Notes: generated from the sequence alone by a model not told the origin. DNA of 64,000 nucleotides from Duganella levis (GCF_009857605.1 NZ_WWCT01000020.1:94867-158866); one strand, 5' to 3'. Numbered from the stretch's first letter, positions 1 through 9,364 are shown. Program-made: numbers and translations.

Positions 1-371
1 GTCCAAACCAAATTAAGGGAATAGGTGATCGCCAGCACGGCAGCACTCGCAATCACTTGCGCTACCAGGTAATTAACGTTGGCGAAGTCGATGAGCACTT
101 TCATCAACAGTCCATTCACGGCCGCTCCGAATATTGCGGTCGCGGCGAACTTGGGCAGCGCAGAAGAATGCGCTGTGCTACCGAATGTGAAGCGTGCATT
201 TAACAGGTAATTGATGACTGCGCCAACCAAAGCACCAATCACCGATGCGGTCACCGGCTTGGCCCAATGCAGTGACACGAAACTCGCCAGAACGACATAC
301 TGGGCCAAAGTCCCCACGGCGCCCACCATCGCATAGGTGACAAACCGGATGACGCTGCGGCGATCAGGCAT
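1..371 (-). CDS. GtrA-family membrane protein (partial, runs off left edge)
   Basis: Reading leftward from an ATG at 369-371, the frame stays open to the window edge and encodes about 123 residues beginning MPDRRSVIRFVTYAMVGAVG. It has four hydrophobic segments, and the motif INYLLNARFTF between the second and third is typical of GtrA proteins. GtrA proteins are small four-helix membrane proteins thought to flip polyprenyl-phosphate-linked sugars for O-antigen or teichoic-acid glycosylation. The start overlaps the end of the GtrB-like glycosyltransferase gene by 8 bases, so the two are almost certainly co-translated, the usual pairing. The C-terminus lies outside the window. The family call is firm; the substrate cannot be read. 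Confidence 0.85.
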   Translation of the reverse strand, partial: MPDRRSVIRFVTYAMVGAVGTLAQYVVLASFVSLHWAKPVTASVIGALVGAVINYLLNARFTFGSTAHSSALPKFAATAIFGAAVNGLLMKVLIDFANVNYLVAQVIASAAVLAITYSLNLVW

Positions 372-1308
372 GTTCCTGACCTGCTTCATGCCGACGTCGA
401 ATCAGATAGACCGGCCGCTTCTTCGATTCAAAATAAATACGGCCGACATACTCGCCCAATACCCCGATGCCAATCAGCTGTACTCCACCCAGCAGCAACA
501 CGGCGGTGGCCAACGACGCATAACCCGGCACGTCAACCCCCTCCACCAAGGTGCGAACCACCAGGTAGAACGCCCGCAGCAGGGCAAACACAGCGACCGC
601 AGACCCCAGATAAGTCCAGACCCGCAGTGGCAAGGTACTGAAACTGGTAAACCCCTCCAATGCGAAGTTCCATAACTTCCACCCCGAGAACTTGGTCTCG
701 CCAGCCACCCGCTCCACCCGTGCATACTCCACCACGGTGGTGCGGTAACCGACCCAGGCAAATAGCCCCTTCATGAAACGTCTGGTTTCCGGCAGTAGCT
801 TGAGGGCGTCAACCACTTCACGCGACATCAAGCGAAAATCGCCGACGTTTTGCGGAATTTTCACTTCAGACACGGCGTTATGCATGCGGTAGAACATGGC
901 AGCGGTCCAGCGCTTCAAGCCGGAATCAGAATCGCGATTGGCGCGTTTCGCCAGCACCACGTCGTAACCCTCGCGCCATTTATCGACCAGAAGGGAAATC
1001 ATCTCTGGCGGGTCCTGCAAATCGGCGTCGAACGGCACGATCACATCACCGCGGGCCTCATCAATCGCGGCGGATAACGCCGCCTCTTTGCCAAAGTTAC
1101 GCGTCAAATCAATCACGCGCACGCGGGGATCACGCTCGGAAACCGCCACCAGCTGCTGCAGCGTGTCGTCGCGGCTGCCATCGTTGACGCAAACGATTTC
1201 GAACCGCATGTTGGGAATTGCTTCCAGTGCGGGAATTACATTCGCGAAAAAGTGCACTATGGCTTCCGATTCGTTATAAAACGGAACCGTCAATGACAAT
1301 AAATGCAA
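364..1308 (-). CDS. GtrB/DPM1-like polyprenyl-phosphate glycosyltransferase
   Basis: This 314-residue family 2 glycosyltransferase begins LTVPFYNESEAI. It carries the nucleotide-binding VNDGSRDDT, the metal-binding FDADLQDPPE (about residues 92-101) and two C-terminal membrane helices, the layout of bactoprenol glucosyl transferases (GtrB) and of dolichol-phosphate mannose synthase. The expected reaction is transfer of a sugar from its nucleotide donor to polyprenyl phosphate at the inner membrane face, with the overlapping GtrA protein as flippase. The start codon is TTG, supported by AAGGA seven bases upstream; no in-frame ATG fits. A cognate third enzyme (GtrC-like) may lie beyond the left edge. 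The sugar is unknown. Confidence 0.85.
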   Translation of the reverse strand: MHLLSLTVPFYNESEAIVHFFANVIPALEAIPNMRFEIVCVNDGSRDDTLQQLVAVSERDPRVRVIDLTRNFGKEAALSAAIDEARGDVIVPFDADLQDPPEMISLLVDKWREGYDVVLAKRANRDSDSGLKRWTAAMFYRMHNAVSEVKIPQNVGDFRLMSREVVDALKLLPETRRFMKGLFAWVGYRTTVVEYARVERVAGETKFSGWKLWNFALEGFTSFSTLPLRVWTYLGSAVAVFALLRAFYLVVRTLVEGVDVPGYASLATAVLLLGGVQLIGIGVLGEYVGRIYFESKKRPVYLIRRRHEAGQEHA

Positions 1309-1416
1309 GGGATATCCTTTCGATAGAGATTTCTTTTACTGCTGCCTATTGGACAGTCTCCTAATAAGCCTCAATTACGGTCGCGGCCATGGCCACGGCA
1401 ACCAATCTTGAAGTAG

Positions 1417-3330
1417 CTACCGCATGCCCACTACAGCGGACTTGGCTACCGACTGAGCGGGATTGAGCAGCATGGACGCCACTACCACCGACCCTTGCTC
1501 GGTGAGGTGGCCATAGTCGAATTGCATCGGCACGCCGGCCGCCGCCAAGGTACGGCATGCCCGACCATGGCAAAGATTGTCGATCAGCGAGAAATAATGT
1601 GCTCCGGCCGCCGTCACCAGACCCCGCATTTGCGGATCGAGTATGAAGGGGCCATTAACAACGCTGCTGGCGATACGGTCAGGATGGCCTTCATTACGCA
1701 CCAGCACGCGCGGCAGGCTGCTGGCGTACTGTGGAATTGGCCCGACTACCATGACCGTTTGCGCATAGCGCTTCGCCAGGGCAATCGTTGCCGTGAGGTC
1801 GGGTAAATCTTCTGGCGCCCAACGCCCAGCAAGTATCAACAGCTGAACGGGATGCGCAGGCAACCATGACGTCAATATTGACCGGAAAAATTGCTCGCAC
1901 GAAGACTGCTGTTCGATGGCTTTCCCACTCAGCGATGGACGGCAGCCGGTTTTTGTGGCCTGCAGCACGTTATAGTCCGTGGCGACTTGATGTAACCCTG
2001 GCCACAATTGAGCGGCATGGCTATCGCCAATCACCAGCAGCGACTTCAGCTGCTGCTGGTTTTGCCCAAGGCAAAGCTGGGGATCGAACCGCCCCTGGCC
2101 ATCGACAATAAAGCACGTGCCCCCGCGATAGAGCTGGTCGCCGTGGTAACTCTCAAACTTGGCGACCGCCAGCTGCTGCTCGTTATAGCGTGCGGGCAGC
2201 CCGCCGCTAACAGTGAAGGTAACGCCCAATATCAGCGTCGCCGCCATGGCCGCAAACGCACCGCCAAACACTTTCTTGTCACTGTAGCCGTTGGTGCCAA
2301 CACGAACAGGCTGCTCCACGTAGCGCCACGAAAGGACCGCCAGCAATAACGACAGCAGCACTTGCGCAATGCGAATTGGCCAGGTGATTTCGCGCATCAG
2401 GCCGATCTGGGTGAACACCACGACCGGCCAGTGCCACAGGTAGAGCGAGAATGATATCTGACCGATAAACACGACCGGCCGCCACGATAACACCCGGCCC
2501 GCCAGCGTGGTGCCGGCCGTGCCAGCCGCGATGATGGCGGCGGCGCCCAGGCAAGGCAACAGCGCGGCAACGCCTGGAAACGGTACGCGCTCGTTGTAAA
2601 ACTTCACACCAATCAGTATCGCCAGCACGCCTGCGGCAGCAAGGAACTCGCGCAGCAGCCGATGGCGCGCGGGGAGCGCCGGCGCCACCGCCAACAAGGC
2701 GCCTATCATCAACTCCCAAGCACGCGAAGGAATCAGATAGAACGCGCCTGATGGATCGACACTAAGCCACCATATCGAAAATAACAGCGAGGCTACGGTG
2801 ATAATGCCGGCGATCCACCCCACGCTGGATTTGGCGCGCGCATGCAGCAGCGCCAGCACGAGCGGCCAGAACAGGTAGAACTGCTCTTCCACCGCCAGCG
2901 ACCAGGTGTGCAGCAGCACCTTGGTATGGGCATCGGCCGAGAAATAGCCGCTTTCGTTGTAGAACAGAATATTCGATAAAAAGGTCGAGGTAGCCAACAG
3001 CGAATGCCCGAAGCTCTTCAGCTCCTCCGGCAGCATGCTGAACAACGCCAGCACTGTGGTCGCCGCCAGCATGACAAACAGCGCGGGGAAGATACGGATA
3101 GCGCGGCGCCGATAAAAGCGCACGATGGAAAAATTACCTTGGCGCAGTTCCCGCGCCAGGATGCCGGTAATCAGGTAACCGGAAATAACGAAAAAGACAT
3201 CGACGCCGATAAAACCGCCGAAAAACCCCGGAAAACCGAAGTGAAACAGGACGACGGGCAATACGGCCAACGCGCGCAGGCCGTCAATGTCGGGCCGATA
3301 GGTTTGATGCGACGAGTAAAGGTTAGTCAT
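1417..3330 (-). CDS. AT3-SGNH surface-polysaccharide O-acyltransferase (OafA-like)
   Basis: This 637-residue protein has an N-terminal acyltransferase-3 membrane domain (about residues 1-370) with the opening RPDIDGLRALAVLPVVLFHF and the motif FFVISGYLITGI. A periplasmic SGNH domain follows, with VIGDSHAAQLWPG around residue 440 for the nucleophile and DYGHLTEQG near the C-terminus for the catalytic Asp/His pair. Fused AT3-SGNH proteins O-acetylate lipopolysaccharide O-antigen or exopolysaccharide: AT3 moves the acyl group across the membrane and SGNH transfers it. The gene lies 10 bases downstream of a family 2 glycosyltransferase. A second protein of identical length and architecture lies at 7451-9364 on the other strand. 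Confidence 0.88.
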   Translation of the reverse strand: MTNLYSSHQTYRPDIDGLRALAVLPVVLFHFGFPGFFGGFIGVDVFFVISGYLITGILARELRQGNFSIVRFYRRRAIRIFPALFVMLAATTVLALFSMLPEELKSFGHSLLATSTFLSNILFYNESGYFSADAHTKVLLHTWSLAVEEQFYLFWPLVLALLHARAKSSVGWIAGIITVASLLFSIWWLSVDPSGAFYLIPSRAWELMIGALLAVAPALPARHRLLREFLAAAGVLAILIGVKFYNERVPFPGVAALLPCLGAAAIIAAGTAGTTLAGRVLSWRPVVFIGQISFSLYLWHWPVVVFTQIGLMREITWPIRIAQVLLSLLLAVLSWRYVEQPVRVGTNGYSDKKVFGGAFAAMAATLILGVTFTVSGGLPARYNEQQLAVAKFESYHGDQLYRGGTCFIVDGQGRFDPQLCLGQNQQQLKSLLVIGDSHAAQLWPGLHQVATDYNVLQATKTGCRPSLSGKAIEQQSSCEQFFRSILTSWLPAHPVQLLILAGRWAPEDLPDLTATIALAKRYAQTVMVVGPIPQYASSLPRVLVRNEGHPDRIASSVVNGPFILDPQMRGLVTAAGAHYFSLIDNLCHGRACRTLAAAGVPMQFDYGHLTEQGSVVVASMLLNPAQSVAKSAVVGMR

Positions 3331-3340
3331 GTGTAAAAGC

Positions 3341-4279
3341 TCAAGCTTCAGGATTGGTCGGCGCTACATAACGCGACGAGCGCACCCCAAGTAGGCCTGC
3401 AAAACGCCCCAGGTAGTGGGCGGTCATGAGTATTAAATGCGCGGCGGCATTGGTACGCAAGGTGACGGCCGCGAACGCAAGACGGGCGCAGGTACCCAGC
3501 AGGCCTTTGACTGCCAGCCAGCCAACCTGCTTGGCGCCATCATAGGAACGGTCGATCACCGCCATGTACATCCCGGTTGAGTGGTAGCGATAGAGCAGCG
3601 CCGAGACGGTGAGCCGGTCAGCCGGCGCCGGCTCCATAATGATCGCCTCGTCACACCATGCGAAGCGTCCGCCGGCGTGCGCCACCCGCCGGAACAAATC
3701 GTAGTCCTCCCCGCCGGATGCGCCATATTCATTACGAAACAGTGGGGTGGGCACCAGGGCCAGCACGCGCCGCGAGATGGCCAGGTTCTGGGTGGTGTTC
3801 AAGGTGGAGACCAGGCCGGTCGCCCACCGTCCGCGCGCGGCGAATACACTGTTGCGGGCCAGCCAGCCGGAGCCGCTCGGCAGTTCACCCTGCACCGGGC
3901 CACCAACGAGATGCGCCTGGTATTGCTCCCCGGTGGCGAGCAATCGCCCCAGCCAGCCAGGCGTCGCCAAGCCGTCGTCATCGAGCATAATAAGCCAGCG
4001 CCAACCCGGCGCCTCTTGCCCCGCCTGGGCAATCAGGGTATTCCGTACCTGCGTGACCCCGCGGGCGGCCACTGGAATGCAACGCACCGAAGGCCAGCTG
4101 AGTTTGAACTGTTCGATCACCTGCGGCGCGTCTTTCCCGCATTCATTGTCGGCGACAATCACTAGCGCCGGATGCTCTTGCAACTCAGAAAGCAAACTAT
4201 CGAGCAAGGCGCGCAACTGCGCCGGACGACGAAAGGTGGGAATTCCGATTACCAGTTCAAACTTGCCGTTCAACATCAT
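3341..4279 (-). CDS. Family 2 glycosyltransferase
   Basis: About 312 residues with a GT-A fold. The N-terminal VIGIPTFRRPAQLRALLDSL, the nucleotide-binding VADNECG and the DxD-type MLDDDGLATPGWL (about residues 105-117) identify a GT2 enzyme. A downstream GGEDYDLFRRV matches the acceptor-side ED motif of this family. A C-terminal hydrophobic stretch may associate it with the membrane. The start is uncertain: an in-frame TTG at 4288 also exists, but the ATG pair at 4274-4279 lies just after GGGTGG and is preferred. The following AT3-SGNH gene begins 10 bases after the stop, so the two are probably co-transcribed. Donor and acceptor sugars cannot be inferred. Confidence 0.8.
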   Translation of the reverse strand: MMLNGKFELVIGIPTFRRPAQLRALLDSLLSELQEHPALVIVADNECGKDAPQVIEQFKLSWPSVRCIPVAARGVTQVRNTLIAQAGQEAPGWRWLIMLDDDGLATPGWLGRLLATGEQYQAHLVGGPVQGELPSGSGWLARNSVFAARGRWATGLVSTLNTTQNLAISRRVLALVPTPLFRNEYGASGGEDYDLFRRVAHAGGRFAWCDEAIIMEPAPADRLTVSALLYRYHSTGMYMAVIDRSYDGAKQVGWLAVKGLLGTCARLAFAAVTLRTNAAAHLILMTAHYLGRFAGLLGVRSSRYVAPTNPEA

Positions 4280-4336
4280 GCCACCCAATCAAATCAATGG
4301 ATATTTTTACCACAAAACACAATACCACAACTTATC

Positions 4337-4365
4337 AGAGGCGTGTTGCAATGCAACACGCCTCT
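4337..4365. repeat. Perfect 14-bp inverted repeat
   Basis: The arms AGAGGCGTGTTGCA and TGCAACACGCCTCT flank a single A, giving a very stable cruciform or hairpin in the 243-bp gap between the PEP-CTERM gene (stop at 4523) and the glycosyltransferase start. There is no T-run on either side, so it is not a canonical intrinsic terminator. It could end or stabilise the PEP-CTERM transcript, or be a dyadic protein-binding site. Confidence 0.7.
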
Positions 4366-4522
4366 TCCGGGCGGACACAAGCCTGCGACTAAGCCAGCCT
4401 AAAAGTACAGCTCAGCAGTATGTCGCAAACATGATTCTATTCATTGCGAACCGGTAGTGATGGTGAGGTTCATGCGCCGGCACAGGGATGCCGATGAATG
4501 AAAACTCGCCCCACGCGAACAT

Positions 4523-5236
4523 TCAGACCGAGCGGCGGCGCACAGCAATGCCGGTCACGGCCAGTCCCAGCAGCAGCAGGGCGTAAGACGACGGCTCGGG
4601 CACCGAGCTGGTGATGGCAGGACTGCTGTCCGCCGCACCCAGCCATCCTCTGACGGTAAAGCTCAGGGGCCGGTCGGACGTATTCTCCAGGTCGAGCTCA
4701 AGGACGTTCGATTCACTGCCGGTACCCACCGGGACCTTCCAGTCTAGCGTCGAGCTGGTTTTCGAAATGGTATAGCCGCCAACGGCGCTGTCGACAATAA
4801 AGCCGGCGCCCACGTCCACCCGCTCCCCCGCGACATTCTTCTGCAACACCATCGTATAGCCGACTGAATACAGCAAATGCTGGTTAGCGGCCAGTTGGAA
4901 GGTGGCGGTCATTTGCTGACGAACCTGACTGGCACCGCCAGCGCCGGTCTCGACCGACACCTTGCCCGACTGGGTGCTCGCCTTGGCGCTGCCGATGCTG
5001 GCCAGCAGATCGGGCGCGGAAGAATTTTGCACGTCACTCCCGCCGCCCATCAAGGCGGTGCCATCGCTCGCATAGGTCCAACCAGAAAAACCGATGGTAT
5101 CGTGTTGCAACGTCGCAGTCAGGGCGGACCAATCGAAATACACCGTGCCGCTGGCCGAGCCCGCCGCTTGCGCAGAGGTGCCGAATGCCGTCATGGCCGC
5201 CAAGCCCAATGCTGGAATGAGTTTTTTAATGAACAT
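4523..5236 (-). CDS. PEP-CTERM sorting-domain exported protein
   Basis: The 237-residue product starts MFIKKLIPALGLAAMTAFG and has a signal peptide ending near AQA-AG. A beta-rich body follows. It ends with the PEP-CTERM tripartite tail: VPEPSSYALLLLG, a hydrophobic helix and a terminal RRRS cluster. Such proteins are processed by an exosortase (EpsH/XrtA type) and are linked to exopolysaccharide production, consistent with the surrounding glycosyltransferases; no exosortase is in the window. The start is set by GGAGG eight bases upstream of the ATG at 5236; an upstream in-frame start would spoil the signal peptide. The body matches no domain I recognise. Confidence 0.82.
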   Translation of the reverse strand: MFIKKLIPALGLAAMTAFGTSAQAAGSASGTVYFDWSALTATLQHDTIGFSGWTYASDGTALMGGGSDVQNSSAPDLLASIGSAKASTQSGKVSVETGAGGASQVRQQMTATFQLAANQHLLYSVGYTMVLQKNVAGERVDVGAGFIVDSAVGGYTISKTSSTLDWKVPVGTGSESNVLELDLENTSDRPLSFTVRGWLGAADSSPAITSSVPEPSSYALLLLGLAVTGIAVRRRSV

Positions 5237-5344
5237 CTGTGCCTCCGTTTGAACAATCTGTACAAAATAACAAAACATGGTATTTTATGCAAGTCAGACT
5301 ATTCGCTGTCCTTCACCTGGGTCTGTATTGACGCACGATTCCGC

Positions 5345-6010
5345 TCAAGATTCCCACACTTTATTGAACACGTAGCCGTCGTCCTCTGTGCGCTCCTTGA
5401 TGACCTTGGCTGGCAGACCGGCCACCACCACGTCATTCTCGGTGATGCGCTTGGTAACCACCGCCCCCATGCCGACCATCACGCGGTCGCCGACGCCGCT
5501 GCCCGGCGCGAACCGCACTGCTGAGCCGAGGAAGGAATGGGAACCGATAATGATGTCGCGGTCCATAGTGCCCGCGCCATGGGTCAGGAACTGCGAGGCG
5601 AAACCGGCCACCCAAGTGCCGTCGCCGATTTGAATTCGCCCGAGCACATCAAATAAATGGCCCTCGTTGACCAAGCTGTCCTGACCGGTAATGAACGCCC
5701 GCGCGTACTGCATATGCGCCTGCTTGGGATCGGCGGCACTGTCGCCGCACTCAATCTTGTTCAGGCGGCCGATGAAGGTCCGGTCCCCCAGCTCCACACG
5801 GATCGGCCCCATGAAGGTTGTATTGCGGCGCACGGTCACCTGACTGCCGGCGCGAAAGCTATCGACTGCGATCATCACGCCCCAGCCCAAGCGCACGCCC
5901 GGACCAAAACTGTACCCTAACACCAAGCGGTAGGCGCCGACCCGCAATGCCGACCCTGGCAGCAAGGAGATCGCCAGCGCCGCTATTTTTCTTAATTTCG
6001 TATTCTTCAT
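5345..6010 (-). CDS. Hexapeptide-repeat (left-handed beta-helix) acyltransferase
   Basis: A 221-residue protein with an N-terminal basic and hydrophobic stretch followed by imperfect hexapeptide turns such as IQIGDGTWVAG, IIIGSHSFLGS and GVGDRVMVGMGAVV. These are characteristic of left-handed beta-helix acetyltransferases (WcaF/maltose O-acetyltransferase class). The expected role is acetyl-CoA-dependent O-acetylation of a sugar in exopolysaccharide or lipopolysaccharide assembly. The C-terminal ENDVVVAGLPAKVIKER is the usual closing motif. A TTG three codons upstream is open in frame, but the ATG at 6010 is preferred. The gene is divergent from the DUF6492-like gene across a 226-bp gap. Confidence 0.8.
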   Translation of the reverse strand: MKNTKLRKIAALAISLLPGSALRVGAYRLVLGYSFGPGVRLGWGVMIAVDSFRAGSQVTVRRNTTFMGPIRVELGDRTFIGRLNKIECGDSAADPKQAHMQYARAFITGQDSLVNEGHLFDVLGRIQIGDGTWVAGFASQFLTHGAGTMDRDIIIGSHSFLGSAVRFAPGSGVGDRVMVGMGAVVTKRITENDVVVAGLPAKVIKERTEDDGYVFNKVWES

Positions 6011-6236
6011 AGGACCCAATGTGAGGCGCCGCAGTTACGGCAGATGTCAAGGCGCGCCGCAGCGGCCGGGTAAAAAAGCCGGGAAAGAATATATAAAATG
6101 CACCGTCCGGTCAATAAAGTCCTCCGGTGCGGCCCCACCCGCCTTCAACATTGATGATTCAACCATTGTATGAGAAGATATGCAAGTTATGGCCATCAGC
6201 CAAGCGCCTCAATAACTGTAAGGAAGTGATATTCAC

Positions 6237-7160
6237 ATGGCAGAATCGCAGTTGACCGTTATCACACCGTCCTACCGCAACGACTACGATCTGGCGGTCG
6301 ATCTTTGCCGTAGCATGGACCAGTTCCTGCAGGTGCCCTTCAAGCATTTTTTAATCGTGCCAAAGTCGGACATCGCATTATTTGCGCCACTGCGCTCGGC
6401 GAATCGCATCCTGATCTCCAAGGAAGAGTTGCTGCACCGCCACGGCTTCTACAAAATCCCCTTCCCAAAGCGCATTTATATTCCCGGCCTGGTCGACATC
6501 CGCACTCGCGAACAGTGGTACCGCCCCGGCGTCGGCCGCGTGACTGGCTGGCTGGTGCAGCAACTGGTGAAGCTGTCGGCGCCGGAACTGGCGGACAGCG
6601 ACTATTATATGTTCATCGACAGCGATAACGTGCTGTTCCGTCCAATGAAGATGACCGACCTGGTTTCCAGCGACAGCATCAAGCTGGCCCGCCGGCCGCT
6701 GACGCCTGACATGCACGAGCATCTGCTATGGCACCGGAACGCCTTGTCTCTGCTAGGCGTCGCGCAGTTCGACGATACCAAATACAACTACATCGGCCAT
6801 TTCATTGTCTGGAAGCGCGACGCCATCCTGGCGTTGCAGCAGCAGATCGAAAAAATCTCCGGCGAAGACTGGCGCACCACGCTGTCGAAGAAAAAAGCAG
6901 TATCGGAATACATCCTGTACGGCGTATTCTGCGAAACTGTCGGCAAGGCAGCGAACTATCATGTGCTGGTTGAACCTGAGCTGACCTGCTCCTACTGGAC
7001 CAGCTCGGAAGAAGACCTGAACGTGCCGGAAATGGCAAAGTCCCTGAAGCCAACCCATGTCGCCTTGCACATTCAGTCCACTATCCCGATGCCGATGGAA
7101 AAGCGCCGCCGCCTCATCAGCGCGCTGGCTGACAGCGCACCGCCCAAACCTGCCGCCTGA
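6237..7160 (+). CDS. DUF6492-like putative glycosyltransferase
   Basis: A 307-residue soluble protein. The N-terminus SQLTVITPSYRNDYDLAVDL resembles the first strand of GT-A nucleotide-sugar enzymes, and YYMFIDSDNVLFRP (about residues 122-135) looks like a DxD metal/nucleotide site. This pattern fits the DUF6492 family, seen in polysaccharide loci and presumed to be glycosyltransferases. AAGGAAGTG lies about 10 bases upstream of the ATG. The location, between a hexapeptide acyltransferase and an AT3 acyltransferase, supports a role in surface glycan synthesis. I am confident of the fold class but not of the exact family or activity. Confidence 0.65.
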   Translation: MAESQLTVITPSYRNDYDLAVDLCRSMDQFLQVPFKHFLIVPKSDIALFAPLRSANRILISKEELLHRHGFYKIPFPKRIYIPGLVDIRTREQWYRPGVGRVTGWLVQQLVKLSAPELADSDYYMFIDSDNVLFRPMKMTDLVSSDSIKLARRPLTPDMHEHLLWHRNALSLLGVAQFDDTKYNYIGHFIVWKRDAILALQQQIEKISGEDWRTTLSKKKAVSEYILYGVFCETVGKAANYHVLVEPELTCSYWTSSEEDLNVPEMAKSLKPTHVALHIQSTIPMPMEKRRRLISALADSAPPKPAA

Positions 7161-7165
7161 TATAT

Positions 7166-7202
7166 CGCTGCCGGCGAGCTTGCCACCAGCGCCGGCATAG
7201 CG
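7166..7202. repeat. GC-rich inverted repeat after the DUF6492-like gene
   Basis: Six bases after the stop at 7160, arms GCCGGCG (170-176) and CGCCGGC (190-196) can pair, extended by CGCT/AGCG with a two-base bulge, around a 13-base loop. No T-run follows, so factor-independent termination is not supported. The rest of the 290-bp gap to 7451 shows nothing I can identify. Confidence 0.4.
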
Positions 7203-7450
7203 GTCTGACGCAGGGCGCCAACGCGTCCCATTTCGCTCGCCGTCCGGGCCAACGCGCGCGCCCTCTCCCCTATCTCAACAATATTTCACAGCGTCTGCCG
7301 CACCTGCACAGCGATGTTCAGGCGCTTAAAATGCCGGGTAAAACCGTATCAATTTTCAACTGCTATTAACAGAAATATACCTATCTGATTGCCAAAACTT
7401 GCTTCCTGAAGGCATAATCAGTTGTTTCCGATGCAAATAAGGCTGGTCGC

Positions 7451-9364
7451 ATGAACTTCAGGCAGGACATTAATGGATTAAGGGCAATCGCTGTCTTGGC
7501 GGTGATAGCCTTCCACTTTAATCCCGCCTGGCTCCCGGGTGGTTTTGCCGGCGTGGATGTATTCTTTGTCATCTCTGGTTATTTGATGACTTCAATCATC
7601 TACCGTGGACTTGCTGACAATAATTTCAGCGTCCCGCAGTTCTACCTTGCCCGCGGCCGTCGCATCATTCCCGCATTGCTGGCGCCCTGTGCGCTGCTTC
7701 TGGTAGTAGGTTGGTTCGTATTCCTCCCATCCGACTACGACGCACTGGGCAAGCATGTCGCCGCCAGCGTCGGCTTTGTTTCAAATATGGTGTACTGGAA
7801 GGAATCAGGCTACTTTGCCGCTGGCGCACATGAGAAATGGCTGTTGCACACCTGGTCGTTGTCGGTCGAGTGGCAGTTCTATCTACTGTATCCGTTGTGC
7901 CTACTGCTGCTAAAGCGCGTCTTCGGGCTCAAGCCGTTGCGCTGGATACTGTTAGCCGGTACTGTGCTTGGTTACGTCCTGGCCTGCTATGCATCGTCCC
8001 GGTCGCCAGACGCTGCCTTCTTCTTGCTGCCGACGCGCGCCTGGGAAATGATGGCGGGCGGTCTGGCACTGCTGTTCCCGCTGACGCTGACGCCACCGCG
8101 CGCCCGAGTGCTGGAAGCGGTGGGCGTGACGATGATCATCGCCACCTATGCCCTGATCTCCGAAAGCGCGCTATGGCCGGGCTATCTGGGCCTGCTGCCA
8201 GTCGCCGGAGCGACACTCCTTATCTGCGCCAACCGCCAGACTTCGGCGATCACCAGCAACAAGCTCATGCAGTGGTTCGGGAACATATCGTATTCCCTAT
8301 ATCTTTGGCATTGGCCGGTCGTGGTAATGCTCGCTTACTCCGGAATGCTGTCGGAACTTCGCTACCAATTACTGGGGATAGCCACTTCGGTGGTATGCGC
8401 CCAGTTATCCTATAGTTTCATAGAGCAGCGCGTCCGCAAAAAGACACAAAAGAACTGGTCGCGCGCGTGGTTTGGCGGTGCCGCGACACTATGCGGCCTC
8501 GGCCTGGCCATCATGGCTAGTCATGGTGCAATCACGCCGGTGCGGGCCGTCAGCATTTCGGACCGCGCCCAGTTCGTCGCCGAGTACGCGCTAAAAAAAG
8601 ACAACCTTCGTACCACCCACTGGATCGATAAATGCAATGTCACCGATGCGCTCACCCATCGTGGCAACATGAACCTTGACCCACGCTGTGTCACCAAAAG
8701 CGGGGATGGTGGTGTCTTCCTGTGGGGCGACTCGCACGCAGAGGCCTTGTCATATGGCCTTCGCCAAGCTTTACCGGCGGGAACGCCTTTCTATCAAGTA
8801 ACGGCATCGGGCTGCCGGCCCAGCATCCTGAACGACACTGCGCTCAAGGGCCCTTATGGGGCAGCATGCGAACACGCCAACCGGCTGGCGATCGATAGTA
8901 TCGCCGCACTCCATCCTGCGGTAGTGGTCCTCGCACAGCAAAAAGAGCATGAAAAAAAGGACTGGGAAGCCTTGGCAATCAAGCTCAAGAGTATTGGCGT
9001 AAGCCAAATTGTCCTGGTCGGTCCAGTGCCGCAATGGCAGCCGTCCCTGCCAGCGGTAGTTGCCAACCGTCACTGGAACGAGAGCTCATTGTCTATCGTT
9101 GACGCCGCGCTGGACCAGCAAATCATACGGACCAATAGCTTGATGAAACAAAGCCCGGCGCGAGCCGTCGTAACCTATATCTCGCTGATAGACGCATTGT
9201 GCAAGGGTAACGCTTGCGAAGCGCGTGTCCAGCCCTCCGGCGATCTTCTGCTGGTGGACTATGGTCATCTATCCGCTGCCGGCTCCTTGTATGTCGTGAA
9301 AAATTTTGTTGTGCCGCAATTGCGAATTCCTTCAATGCCGGCCAAGCTCGCGCATGGTCAATAA
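7451..9364 (+). CDS. AT3-SGNH surface-polysaccharide O-acyltransferase (second copy)
   Basis: A 637-residue protein with an AT3 membrane domain opening FRQDINGLRAIAVLAVIAFH, the signature FFVISGYLMTSII, and WLLHTWSLSVEWQFYLLYP around residues 127-145. A C-terminal SGNH domain has LWGDSHAEAL as the nucleophile block (about residue 425) and DYGHLSAAGS as the Asp/His block. It shares architecture and exact length with the protein at 1417-3330 but differs clearly in sequence, suggesting an old duplication or two acyl-acceptor specificities rather than a recent copy. The likely function is O-acetylation of a surface glycan in the periplasm. It converges on the RidA-type gene with only 29 bases between the stops. 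Confidence 0.87.
   Translation: MNFRQDINGLRAIAVLAVIAFHFNPAWLPGGFAGVDVFFVISGYLMTSIIYRGLADNNFSVPQFYLARGRRIIPALLAPCALLLVVGWFVFLPSDYDALGKHVAASVGFVSNMVYWKESGYFAAGAHEKWLLHTWSLSVEWQFYLLYPLCLLLLKRVFGLKPLRWILLAGTVLGYVLACYASSRSPDAAFFLLPTRAWEMMAGGLALLFPLTLTPPRARVLEAVGVTMIIATYALISESALWPGYLGLLPVAGATLLICANRQTSAITSNKLMQWFGNISYSLYLWHWPVVVMLAYSGMLSELRYQLLGIATSVVCAQLSYSFIEQRVRKKTQKNWSRAWFGGAATLCGLGLAIMASHGAITPVRAVSISDRAQFVAEYALKKDNLRTTHWIDKCNVTDALTHRGNMNLDPRCVTKSGDGGVFLWGDSHAEALSYGLRQALPAGTPFYQVTASGCRPSILNDTALKGPYGAACEHANRLAIDSIAALHPAVVVLAQQKEHEKKDWEALAIKLKSIGVSQIVLVGPVPQWQPSLPAVVANRHWNESSLSIVDAALDQQIIRTNSLMKQSPARAVVTYISLIDALCKGNACEARVQPSGDLLLVDYGHLSAAGSLYVVKNFVVPQLRIPSMPAKLAHGQ

Noticed and set aside
7166..7202. 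Intrinsic terminator after the DUF6492-like gene
   Set aside because: The stem is good but no T-run follows on either strand, so it is listed only as an inverted repeat.
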